Shown here: piece by piece, positions 52,201-58,645 of the stretch
Numbering within the stretch: position 1 is the first letter of the stretch
How the letters are laid out: each line of letters begins with the position of its first letter
Assembly: GCA_900545055.1 (NCBI GenBank)
Contig: UQXP01000006.1
Coordinates: 1-58,645 of the forward strand
Source of the DNA: an uncultured Collinsella sp.
GTDB taxonomy: Bacteria; Actinomycetota; Coriobacteriia; Coriobacteriales; Coriobacteriaceae
DNA: 58,645 nucleotides
Direction: 5' to 3'
The notes under the pieces: model-generated
Databases searched by the model: none
Told to the model about the DNA's origin: nothing
What the model saw: only the letters and a program-made list of their open reading frames with translations
Program-made: the position numbers and the translations under genes

Positions 52201-52743
52201 GCCGATCTGGAGAGCGCGCGCAAGGCGCTCACCAAGATCACGGTGGCCATTGATCGCAAGATGCGGAAGGCCTTCCTGGTGACGTTTGAGAAGGTCGACG
52301 CAAACTTCCGCGAGATCTTCGCTATGCTCTTCCCGGGCGGTCAGGCTCATCTGGAGATGACCGATCCCGAGCATCCTGCCGAGACGGGTATCGAGGTCGT
52401 GGCGCAGCCGCGCGGCAAGCGCATCACCAAGATGATGCTCATGTCGGGCGGCGAGAAGAGCCTGACGGCGCTCGCCCTGCTCTTTGCCGTGTACCGCACG
52501 CGCACGGTGCCGTTCTATGTGCTGGACGAGGTCGAGGCGGCACTCGATGACGCCAACCTGTCCAAGCTCATCGGCGCGCTCGATGTGTTGCGTTCCGATA
52601 CGCAGCTCTTGGTCATTTCGCATCAGCGCCGTACTATGGAGGACGCTGACGTCCTCTATGGCGTCTCGATGCAAGCCGACGGCGTCAGTCGCGTCGTCTC
52701 GCAAAAACTCGATCGCGAAACCGGAAAGGTCGTGAATGCATAA
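49207..52743 (+). CDS. smc: Chromosome segregation protein SMC
   Basis: 1178 residues. Walker A is VGPNGSGKSNISDSILWVLG. Two long coiled coils flank the hinge (about 500-660). The C-terminal head has LMSGGEKSLTALALLFAVY (signature) and FYVLDEVEAALDDANL (Walker B). It organises and segregates the chromosome with ScpA and ScpB, which are not in this window. The start is GTG behind GCGAGGAACC. It overlaps ftsY by one base. Confidence 0.95.
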   Translation: MYLKSLTLKGFKSFADRAHMTFEPGLTVIVGPNGSGKSNISDSILWVLGEQSAKQLRGQAMEDVIFSGSSARKPVGVAEVTLVLDNSDHMLPVDFDEVAITRRMYRSGESEYLINSSPCRLMDIQDILHDSGLGKDTHSIISQGKLDAILQSRPEERRALIEEAAGISKHKRRKERALKKIKSMDEHLTRARDINKEIARQLRPLERQVDRARKYKELSSRANELTQMLAVDELRSLQSQWNDLESRSKEGAAELELAQYRLGEKERELEKLQVMLEEKGLFVGDLGEQRRHMQDVVGRINSDMRLLEEKGHNMVSRLSDMRGQISGSEHQRRRVVEELEDARAQLEEVTGAHMQAQEDVDAAGPAAAALHERRVALDNQISQLTREQRDVQRVADNAALELAKVKDSLSNAEVEDNMYASRLEQIDEQLEEVTASLESRRDRAEELDGALEAARQSQTDAREAAEVARAALKDLRNRESEARNKLSEVRSELASQKKLDARMADSSPLVSRLVGALGDDVTGRLGDVLEAPRELEGLVEQLLAGDIDALLFDDAAALERAGRAALDQKKASGEALLVARGVSGSTAAEGAAGIRLVDRLSVRAGYGPVVEALLGGYYVVDDLAAALLAPVVDGVTYVTPDGARVSCGGLVRVGLDAGEASGALERKRRIRELEGLEPDLAAVFEHVSDQVVEANVAVEEARAAEGDAAGEIARLEGERRSLLSEIGRLEQSANNAEVERVRISKRREQAAEAVRAARPRVDELTRSRDEARAQASDLGLQIAEANDELDRVRRDDSEAAGKLADAKVRLAQTSERLRSLKGRVPDLEHRLEGIDRRIRGTRQASRSLELLRLRVDPMHERYSALLERASDWAARLRDQASLEEADSASLKKTIEDAKAEVARAKERVDTASATQNEFKVARGKLEVQVEAAIKAITADGTTVLEEALMLPAPTDRDAAERELNQLVRQINNLGPVNQVAMEEYEQLKRRADYIEEQLADLESARKALTKITVAIDRKMRKAFLVTFEKVDANFREIFAMLFPGGQAHLEMTDPEHPAETGIEVVAQPRGKRITKMMLMSGGEKSLTALALLFAVYRTRTVPFYVLDEVEAALDDANLSKLIGALDVLRSDTQLLVISHQRRTMEDADVLYGVSMQADGVSRVVSQKLDRETGKVVNA

Positions 52744-53660
52744 TGGGATTCTTCGATGCTCTCTCGCGCGGACTTGAGCGCAGTCGCGAGGCCCTCAACG
52801 AGGTCTTTTACTTTGGCGGCGAGGTCGACGAGGATTTTTGGGAGGACCTGGAGGACACCCTCGTCATGGGTGACATGGGCGCCGAGGTCGCCATCAAGGT
52901 CTCCGATGACCTGCGCGATGCCGCGGCCAAGAAGAACCTCAAGACCGCCCCGCAACTCCGTCGCGCCCTGGCCGAGCAGCTTGAGCAGCACTTTGTGCCC
53001 ACCGAGCGCGATCCGTTCTCCGATACGCCGAGCTGCGTGCTGTTTGTGGGCATTAACGGTGCCGGCAAGACCACGACGGTCGGTAAGATCGCGAGCGCCA
53101 TGGCCGCCCGCGGCAAGAATGTCGTGATCGGCTCTGCCGATACGTTCCGCGCCGCCGCCATCGAGCAGCTCGATGTGTGGGGCCAGCGCGCTGGCGTCCC
53201 CGTCATCAAGCGCGACCGCGGCTCCGACCCGGCAAGTGTTTGCTACGACGTGCTCGACGAGGCCGACAAGCGCGGCAGCGACCTGGTGCTTATCGACACT
53301 GCCGGTCGTCTGCACACGAGCCCCGAGCTCATGCGCGAGCTTGCCAAGGTGGTTAACGTGACGCGTAAGCGCGCCGCCAATATGGCCGCCGGCCCCATGC
53401 CCGTCTCAGTCGTGCTCGTGATCGATGCCGCCACCGGCCAGAACGGTCTGAACCAGGCGCTCGAGTTTAACGAGGCTCTGGGCCTGGACGGTATTATCAT
53501 GACGAAGCTCGACGGCACGGCTAAGGGCGGTATCGCCATGGCCGTTGCCGAGAAGCTCAAGCTCCCGATCCTGCGCGTGGGCGTGGGCGAGCAGGTCGAT
53601 GACCTGCAGGAGTTCAATGCCAAAGATTTCTGCCGCGCCCTGGTGGGCGAGTCCAATTAA
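52743..53660 (+). CDS. ftsY: SRP receptor FtsY
   Basis: 305 residues, NG domains only; the long acidic N-terminal domain of E. coli FtsY is missing, as is usual in Gram-positive bacteria. GINGAGKTTTVGKIA (G1), DTFRAAAIEQL, DTAGRLHT and TKLDGTAKGG are seen. It receives ribosome-SRP complexes at the membrane. Confidence 0.95.
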   Translation: MGFFDALSRGLERSREALNEVFYFGGEVDEDFWEDLEDTLVMGDMGAEVAIKVSDDLRDAAAKKNLKTAPQLRRALAEQLEQHFVPTERDPFSDTPSCVLFVGINGAGKTTTVGKIASAMAARGKNVVIGSADTFRAAAIEQLDVWGQRAGVPVIKRDRGSDPASVCYDVLDEADKRGSDLVLIDTAGRLHTSPELMRELAKVVNVTRKRAANMAAGPMPVSVVLVIDAATGQNGLNQALEFNEALGLDGIIMTKLDGTAKGGIAMAVAEKLKLPILRVGVGEQVDDLQEFNAKDFCRALVGESN

Positions 53661-53670
53661 GGAGTGACTA

Positions 53671-55146
53671 GTGTTTGATTCCCTGAGCGATCGCCTCAAC
53701 GACACATTTGACCGCCTGCGCGGCAAGGGCAAGCTGACCGAGGCCGATATCACCTCGGCCATGCGCGACATTCGCATGGCGCTGCTCGAGGCCGACGTCA
53801 ACTTCAAGGTCGTCAAGGAGTTCGTCGCCAAGACCAAGGAGCGCTGCATGACCGCCGAGGTCATGGAGTCGCTGTCGCCAGCGCAAAACGTCGTCAAGAT
53901 CGTGCTCGACGAGCTCACCGAGATGCTCGGCTCCACAGAGAGCAAGCTCGTCTTTAGTAACCGCATTCCCAATGTCATCATGCTCGTGGGCCTGCAGGGC
54001 TCCGGTAAGACCACGGCGGCCGTAAAGCTGGCCTACCTGCTCAAGAAGCAGGGCCGCTCGCCGCTGCTCGCCGCATGCGACGTCTATCGTCCCGCCGCTG
54101 CCGACCAGCTGGCCACGCTCGGTGGCGAGATCGGCGTGCCGGTCTTCCGCGGTGACGGCGCGCACCCGGTCGACATTGCCAAGGGTGCCATCCAGGAGGC
54201 CGTCGACCACCTGCGCGATGTGGTCATCGTCGATACCGCCGGTCGTCTGCAGATTGATGAGCAGATGATGCAGGAGGCCGTGGATATCAAGAAGGCCGTC
54301 AAGCCCGATCAGGTGCTGATGGTCGTCGATGCCATGACCGGCCAGGATATCGTCAACGTCGTCTCGACCTTCGCCGAGCGCACCGACTTTGACGGCGTGA
54401 TCATCTCCAAGCTCGACGGCGACGCCCGTGGCGGCGGCGCGCTTTCCGTGCGCCAGGTGACCGGCAAGCCCATCAAGTACGTGAGCATGGGTGAGAAGCC
54501 CGATTCGCTTGAGCCGTTCTACCCCGACCGCATGGCCAAGCGCATCTTGGGCATGGGCGATGTTGTCGGCATCATCGAGAAGGCCCAGGAGGCCGCCGAT
54601 GCCGAGCAGCTCGAGGCCGCCGAGCGCATGCTGCGCGAGGGCTTTACCATGAACGACATGCTCGACCAGATGAAAGCCGTCAAGAAGATGGGCGGCATGA
54701 AGGGCATTCTGGGTATGCTTCCCGGCGGCCAGCGCGCGCTCAACCAGATGGGCGGCAATTTGGACGAGGGCATCTTCGACAAGAATGAGGCCATCATCAT
54801 GTCTATGACCAAGGAGGAGCGTCTGCGTCCCTCTATCATCAACGGCCAGCGTCGCGCCCGTATTGCCAAGGGCGCCGGCGTGACCCCCACCGAGGTCAAT
54901 AGCCTTATGAAGCAGTGGGGCGAGATGAATAAGATGATGGGCCGCATGCGCACGATGGCCAATCAGGCGCAAGCCGGCGGCAAGAAGGGCAAAAAGGGTA
55001 AGAGGGGCAAAAAGATGCGCATGTCCAATATTCCCGGCCTGGATGCCATGGGTCTGGGCGGCATGGGCGGCCTGGGAACGGGCGGTCCTAAGTCCGATAT
55101 GGAGCTGCTGCGCCAGATGGAAGCGCAGATGCGTAATAAGAAGTAA
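53671..55146 (+). CDS. ffh: Signal recognition particle protein Ffh
   Basis: 491 residues. The NG domain has GLQGSGKTTAAVKLA, DVYRPAAADQL, DTAGRLQ and SKLDGDARGGGALS. The methionine-rich M domain (about 300-490) has MGGMKGILGMLPGG and a Lys/Gly-rich tail. It binds signal peptides together with 4.5S RNA. The start is GTG at 53671 behind AAGGAGTGACTA. It is the last gene of the smc-ftsY-ffh run. Confidence 0.95.
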   Translation: MFDSLSDRLNDTFDRLRGKGKLTEADITSAMRDIRMALLEADVNFKVVKEFVAKTKERCMTAEVMESLSPAQNVVKIVLDELTEMLGSTESKLVFSNRIPNVIMLVGLQGSGKTTAAVKLAYLLKKQGRSPLLAACDVYRPAAADQLATLGGEIGVPVFRGDGAHPVDIAKGAIQEAVDHLRDVVIVDTAGRLQIDEQMMQEAVDIKKAVKPDQVLMVVDAMTGQDIVNVVSTFAERTDFDGVIISKLDGDARGGGALSVRQVTGKPIKYVSMGEKPDSLEPFYPDRMAKRILGMGDVVGIIEKAQEAADAEQLEAAERMLREGFTMNDMLDQMKAVKKMGGMKGILGMLPGGQRALNQMGGNLDEGIFDKNEAIIMSMTKEERLRPSIINGQRRARIAKGAGVTPTEVNSLMKQWGEMNKMMGRMRTMANQAQAGGKKGKKGKRGKKMRMSNIPGLDAMGLGGMGGLGTGGPKSDMELLRQMEAQMRNKK

Positions 55147-55166
55147 CGATTGGTTTAGTCGTGTAT

Positions 55167-55213
55167 GGCGAAGGCCGCCTGGATGGTACTCCAGGCGGCC
55201 TTCGCCGTTTGTT
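55167..55213 (+). terminator. ffh terminator
   Basis: A perfect 17-bp stem: 55167-55183 (starting GGCGAAGGCC) pairs with 55190-55206 (TCCAGGCGGCCTTCGCC), followed by GTTTGTTT. Confidence 0.8.
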
Positions 55214-55260
55214 TGCAGGTTGTTGCATGTGCGGAAGCGTTCTGACGCGCGGGTTTGCCG

Positions 55261-56025
55261 CTAGTGGCAGCTGCAGCCCTCATGTCCGTCGTGCTCGTGG
55301 TGACCGTGGCAACCGCAGGACTCACCATGCTCGTGGGCATGCTCGTGGTCGTGACCGTGGCAGCCGCACGTGGCCTCGCCGTTCTGTGCGAGCGTGCCGG
55401 CGATGAGCGCCTCGACGCAAGCGTCGCAGCTTCCCTGGGCGCCGGCATAAACGGTGATGCCAGCCTGGGAGAGCGCGTTGATGGCGCCGCCGCCGATGCC
55501 GCCGCAGATGAGCGTGTCCACGCCGCCGTTGGCAAGCAGACCCGCGAGGGCGCCGTGCCCGGTGCCGCCGGTGCCCACGACCTGCTCGTTGAGCACCTTG
55601 CCGTCCTGAATGTCATAGATCTTGAACTGCTCGCTGCGTCCAAAGTGCATAAAGATGTTGCCGTTGTCGTATGTCGTTGCCACCCTCATGGTGCCGACCT
55701 CCTTTGCTGGCCATGCGGCCGTCGTTGTGGTGATGGGGGAGTACGCGATATTGCCGCCCTCGATGACGAGCGCTCGTCCGTTGACCAGCGCATTGGCCAC
55801 CTTGCGATGCGCGCGGCTGCAAATTGCCGCCACCGTGGCGCGGGCGATTCCCATCTGCTGGGCGACCGCCTCTTGGTTGAGACCTTCCAGGTCGCACAGG
55901 CGCAGTACCTCGAGCTCGTCGACGGTCATGTCGATGGCGTCTCCGCTGGCCAGGCCATCGGGGGTAAAGCCGCGGTATTCGGGGATGATTCCGACGCGGC
56001 GCAGTTTTTCGCGTCTTCCTGCCAT
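55261..56025 (-). CDS. DUF134 HTH fused to NifX/NifB-like domain with Cys/His-rich tail
   Basis: 254 residues. The N-terminal DUF134 part (about 1-80) has PDGLASGDAIDMTVDELEVLRL and a sigma-70 region 4-like HTH (NQEAVAQQMGIARATVAAI). From about 112, MRVATTYDNGNIFMHFGRSEQFKIYDI starts a dinitrogenase iron-molybdenum cofactor-type domain ending at about 220. The tail is packed with His, Cys and Glu (CGCHGHDHEHAHEH). Metal binding is strongly suggested. The start at 56025 follows AAGGAG. Its role is unknown; it could sense Fe, Ni or Mo and regulate DNA. Confidence 0.85.
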   Translation of the reverse strand: MAGRREKLRRVGIIPEYRGFTPDGLASGDAIDMTVDELEVLRLCDLEGLNQEAVAQQMGIARATVAAICSRAHRKVANALVNGRALVIEGGNIAYSPITTTTAAWPAKEVGTMRVATTYDNGNIFMHFGRSEQFKIYDIQDGKVLNEQVVGTGGTGHGALAGLLANGGVDTLICGGIGGGAINALSQAGITVYAGAQGSCDACVEALIAGTLAQNGEATCGCHGHDHEHAHEHGESCGCHGHHEHDGHEGCSCH

Positions 56026-56040
56026 GCACACTCCTTATCT

Positions 56041-56104
56041 GACATATGTCAACAATAGGATAACGCGTCGGTCGTTGAGCGCAAGGTATTTTTGGCATAT
56101 GTCA
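56041..56104. promoter_or_regulatory. CATATGTC palindrome and repeat in the divergent promoter region
   Basis: GACATATGTC (56041-56050) is a perfect palindrome just upstream of the DUF134 fusion gene. CATATGTCA recurs at 56096-56104. Two sites 55 bases apart between divergent genes suggest an operator for the DUF134-type regulator or another factor. Confidence 0.45.
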
Positions 56105-56191
56105 GAAAATGACGGCTTATGTTAGGGCTGTGGGGTCGAGTATGCCTGGGCTACAATAAATCTCGCTTATAGGCGACTGACAGGAGGGTCA

Positions 56192-57040
56192 ATGAGCAAA
56201 GCTGATCAACAGTTTGTAACCATGTGCCGCGATATCTTGGACCATGGCACCACTACCGAGGGCCAAAAGGTCCGTCCGGTGTGGGAGGACGGCACCCCTG
56301 CCTATACCATTAAAAACTTCGGTGTCACGGCGCGCTATGACCTGCGCGAGGAGTTCCCCGCGCTCACCCTGCGTCGTACGGCGCTTAAGTCTGCCATGGA
56401 CGAGATTCTGTGGATCTATCAGAAGAAGTCCAACAACGTGCATGACCTCAACAGCCATATCTGGGATGAGTGGGCCGACGAGACCGGTTCCATCGGCAAG
56501 GCTTACGGCTATCAGATTGGCCAGAAGAGCCATTATGCCGAGGGCGATTTCGACCAGATGGACCGCGTGCTGTACGATCTTAAGCACACGCCGTACAGCC
56601 GCCGCATTATGACGAACACCTATGTGTTTAGCGACCTGTCCGAGATGCACCTGTATCCGTGCGCCTACAGCGTGACCTATAACGTCACGCAGCGCCCGCA
56701 GGACGATAAGCCCACACTCAACATGATTCTCAACCAGCGCAGCCAGGACATTTTGGCCGCGAACAACTGGAACGTTTGTCAGTACGCCATCTTGCTGATG
56801 ATGGTCGCGCAGTCGGTCGATATGATCCCCGGTGAGCTGCTGCATGTGATTGCCGATGCCCACATTTACGACCGTCATGTCAATATCGTCCGTGAGCTTA
56901 TCGAGCGCCCGCAGTTTGCGGCGCCTAAGGTAACGCTGAACCCCGACGTGCACGATTTCTATGCGTTTACGACCGACGACCTGATCGTGGAGGGCTACGA
57001 GCACGGCCCGCAGGTCAAGAACATTCCCATCGCGGTGTAG
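56192..57040 (+). CDS. thyA: Thymidylate synthase
   Basis: 282 residues. It methylates dUMP to dTMP with methylene-tetrahydrofolate. The active-site Cys157 is in HLYPCAYSVTYNV, a variant of the common LPPCH. NQRSQDILAANNWNV (R-S-x-D-x-x-x-G region) and GELLHVIADAHIYDRHV are present. CAGGAGGGTCA precedes the ATG. folA follows after nine bases. Confidence 0.9.
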   Translation: MSKADQQFVTMCRDILDHGTTTEGQKVRPVWEDGTPAYTIKNFGVTARYDLREEFPALTLRRTALKSAMDEILWIYQKKSNNVHDLNSHIWDEWADETGSIGKAYGYQIGQKSHYAEGDFDQMDRVLYDLKHTPYSRRIMTNTYVFSDLSEMHLYPCAYSVTYNVTQRPQDDKPTLNMILNQRSQDILAANNWNVCQYAILLMMVAQSVDMIPGELLHVIADAHIYDRHVNIVRELIERPQFAAPKVTLNPDVHDFYAFTTDDLIVEGYEHGPQVKNIPIAV

Positions 57041-57049
57041 GTGACGCGC

Positions 57050-57568
57050 ATGACGTGTAAGCTTTCTGCCATTGTCGCCGTGTGCGATGACTGGGGTATT
57101 GGGTGCGAGGGCGACATGGTCGTGTCCAACCGTGCCGACATGCGTCATTTTGTGGCATGCACCAAGGGTTGCCCGGTCATTATGGGGCGCAAGACGCTGT
57201 TGAGTTTTCCCGGCGGGCGTCCTCTCAAGAATCGCCGTAATATCGTGCTCACCCGCGACGAGAGCTTTGCTGCCGAGGGCGTCGACGTGGTGCATGGCGT
57301 TGACGAAGCGCTCGTCGCGGTAGCCGATGAACCCGTTGCGTGGGTGATCGGCGGCGGCGAGGTGTATCGACAGTTCTTGCCGTATTGCGTCGAGGCCGAG
57401 GTTACGCATAACCATTGCGTGCATGACGTGGATACGTACTTTCCCGATCTGGATGCCGATCCCGCGTGGGAGATTGCGAGGCGTGGCGGTGTTGCCACGA
57501 TTGCCGCGGGCGAGGGTGACGAGGGTCTCGATTATGAGTTCGTGACGTATCGTCGCGTTGAGGCGTAA
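57050..57568 (+). CDS. folA: Dihydrofolate reductase
   Basis: 172 residues. LSAIVAVCDDWGIGCEGDMVV holds the N-terminal strand and M20-type loop, VIMGRKTLLSFPGGRPLKNRRNIVL the NADPH site, and WVIGGGEVYRQFLP the glycine motif. It regenerates tetrahydrofolate used by ThyA. ATG at 57050 is preferred over the GTG nine bases earlier because AGGTGA lies upstream. Confidence 0.92.
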   Translation: MTCKLSAIVAVCDDWGIGCEGDMVVSNRADMRHFVACTKGCPVIMGRKTLLSFPGGRPLKNRRNIVLTRDESFAAEGVDVVHGVDEALVAVADEPVAWVIGGGEVYRQFLPYCVEAEVTHNHCVHDVDTYFPDLDADPAWEIARRGGVATIAAGEGDEGLDYEFVTYRRVEA

Positions 57569-57610
57569 ATCGTCTGGCGTGAACGGTATCATCGGGTTAT
57601 TTGAATGCAT

Positions 57611-57635
57611 GGGGCGGCGCTTAGCGTCGCCTCGT
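57611..57635 (+). terminator. Hairpin after folA
   Basis: GGCGGCGCT and AGCGTCGCC pair, followed by TCGTTT. A weak terminator for thyA-folA. Confidence 0.45.
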
Positions 57636-57677
57636 TTGGTATAGATCTGCTGTAAAGAAAGGTGCGGGCAGGCTGCT

Positions 57678-58592
57678 ATGACTGATGCAGTTGAGGTGCT
57701 GCGAATCGATTCGCTCGAGGACGAGCGGCTCGATGCCTACGTGCGACTGACCGAGCGTGAGCTTCGCTGCGTGCTGGAGCCGCAGAAGGGCATTTTTATC
57801 GCCGAGAGTGCCAAGGTCATAGAGCGTGCCGTGCGTGCCGGATACGAGCCGGTGAGCTTCCTGTTGGGCGAGCGCTGGCTCGACCAGATGATGCCGCTGT
57901 TCGAGCGCCTGGTTGTGCGCGAGGGCGCGGGTCCTGTTCCTGTGTTCGTGGCCTCCATGGAGCTCATGGAGCAGCTGACGGGCTTTAACGTGACGCGCGG
58001 CGCGCTGGCGGCGTTCCGTCGCCCGCGTCAGATTCCGGTTGATGAGTTCTTGGGCGGCGTCGTCGAGGCGGCGGGGGATCGTCCGGTGCGCGTGTGCGTG
58101 CTTGAGGGTATTGTCGATCACACCAATGTTGGCGCGATTTTCCGCTCGGCTGCCGCATTGAACGTTGACGGCATTCTGGTGAGCCCTACGTGCTGCGATC
58201 CGCTGTATCGTCGCTCGGCTCGTGTGAGCATGGGCACCGTGTTTCAGGTGCCGTGGACGCGCATTGGCAGCGAGGCTCGTGTGTGGCCGCATGATGGCTT
58301 GGCCGCGCTTCATGATGCCGGCTTTTCGTGTGCCGCTATGGCGTTGACGGACGATTCCGTTTCGCTGGACGATCCTGTGCTGCAGAAGATTGATCGCTTG
58401 GCGATTTTTATGGGCACCGAGGGTGCCGGCTTGGGCTTTAAAACTATTGCCGGCTGTGACCGCGCCGTGCGCATTCCGATGGCGCACGGGGTCGATTCGC
58501 TCAACGTGGCCGCGGCGAGCGCCGTCGCCTTTTGGCAGCTGTGCCCGCACGTGAGCAATGAGTATCACTACCAGCCGGGTTTGTATCACTAG
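57678..58592 (+). CDS. SpoU/TrmH-family RNA 2'-O-methyltransferase
   Basis: 304 residues. The SPOUT domain at about 140-290 has the three motifs HTNVGAIFRSAAAL, FMGTEGAGLG and RIPMAHGVDSLNVAAASAV. The N-terminal part (about 1-110) is a substrate-binding L30-like domain. The target is probably rRNA or tRNA ribose; which site cannot be told. AGAAAGGTGCGGG lies upstream of the ATG. The remaining 53 bases of the window show no gene. Confidence 0.88.
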   Translation: MTDAVEVLRIDSLEDERLDAYVRLTERELRCVLEPQKGIFIAESAKVIERAVRAGYEPVSFLLGERWLDQMMPLFERLVVREGAGPVPVFVASMELMEQLTGFNVTRGALAAFRRPRQIPVDEFLGGVVEAAGDRPVRVCVLEGIVDHTNVGAIFRSAAALNVDGILVSPTCCDPLYRRSARVSMGTVFQVPWTRIGSEARVWPHDGLAALHDAGFSCAAMALTDDSVSLDDPVLQKIDRLAIFMGTEGAGLGFKTIAGCDRAVRIPMAHGVDSLNVAAASAVAFWQLCPHVSNEYHYQPGLYH

Positions 58593-58645
58593 GCAGTTAT
58601 TCCGCACCGCGCTCTTATTCGGGGTGTTTCGGTCGCCGCCAGTCG

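Overview
The window looks like a chromosome segment of a high-GC, Gram-positive gut actinobacterium of the Coriobacteriia, most likely Collinsella or a close relative. This is inferred from gene order, codon use and the mix of a Bacillus-like housekeeping layout (rimP-nusA-infB-rbfA-nrnA-truB-ribF, then fakA-recG-rsmD-coaD-yceD-rpmF-plsX-acpP-rnc-smc-ftsY-ffh) with actinobacterial base composition. No 16S gene is present, so the genus is not proven.

Region 1 (1-9600) is an accessory island that is visibly more AT-rich than the rest. It starts with the N-terminus of a secreted protein that runs off the left edge. Then, reading leftwards, comes a three-gene operon: an AAA+ ATPase (IetA-like), a subtilisin-like serine protease with an intact triad (IetS-like), and a KAP-family P-loop NTPase. 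IetAS is a known plasmid-stability and anti-phage module; the KAP gene would be an added third component. Divergent from it are two tiny, very basic proteins (42 and 36 residues) with strong ribosome binding sites, then an unknown membrane-anchored protein and an IS256-type remnant. A promoter plus two hairpins and a terminator at 6984-7101 looks like a small RNA gene. Next is a toxin-antitoxin-chaperone cassette (MqsR toxin, MqsA antitoxin, SecB-like chaperone) with a palindromic operator on its promoter. It is bracketed by members of a non-coding inverted-repeat family whose terminal stem covaries between copies.

Region 2 (9723-17519) is a five-gene, translationally coupled Pel exopolysaccharide operon of the Gram-positive type: pelD (with an extra N-terminal nucleotide-sugar-enzyme-like domain and a conserved c-di-GMP I-site), pelE, a membrane-anchored deacetylase, pelF and pelG.

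Region 3 (17668-25000) holds a sucrose cluster (LacI-type regulator, PTS EIIBC, GH32 sucrose-6-phosphate hydrolase), a Cys/Met-metabolism PLP-fold protein whose catalytic lysine position is arginine, a small ModE-like regulator, and IMP dehydrogenase. Region 24995-25364 has no gene but holds two large structured inverted repeats and a terminator.

Region 4 (25365-39720) is translation and replication housekeeping: leuS, the rimP-nusA-infB operon behind a promoter and attenuator, rbfA, nrnA, truB, ribF, dnaG and the primary sigma factor. Two identical tRNA-Asn genes follow. Region 5 (40263-55146) is Asp23/fakA/recG/rsmD/coaD, a coiled-coil protein, yceD-rpmF, plsX-acpP-rnc and smc-ftsY-ffh. Region 6 (55261-58592) holds a DUF134-NifX-like fusion protein with a Cys/His-rich tail, thymidylate synthase, dihydrofolate reductase and a SpoU-type RNA methyltransferase.
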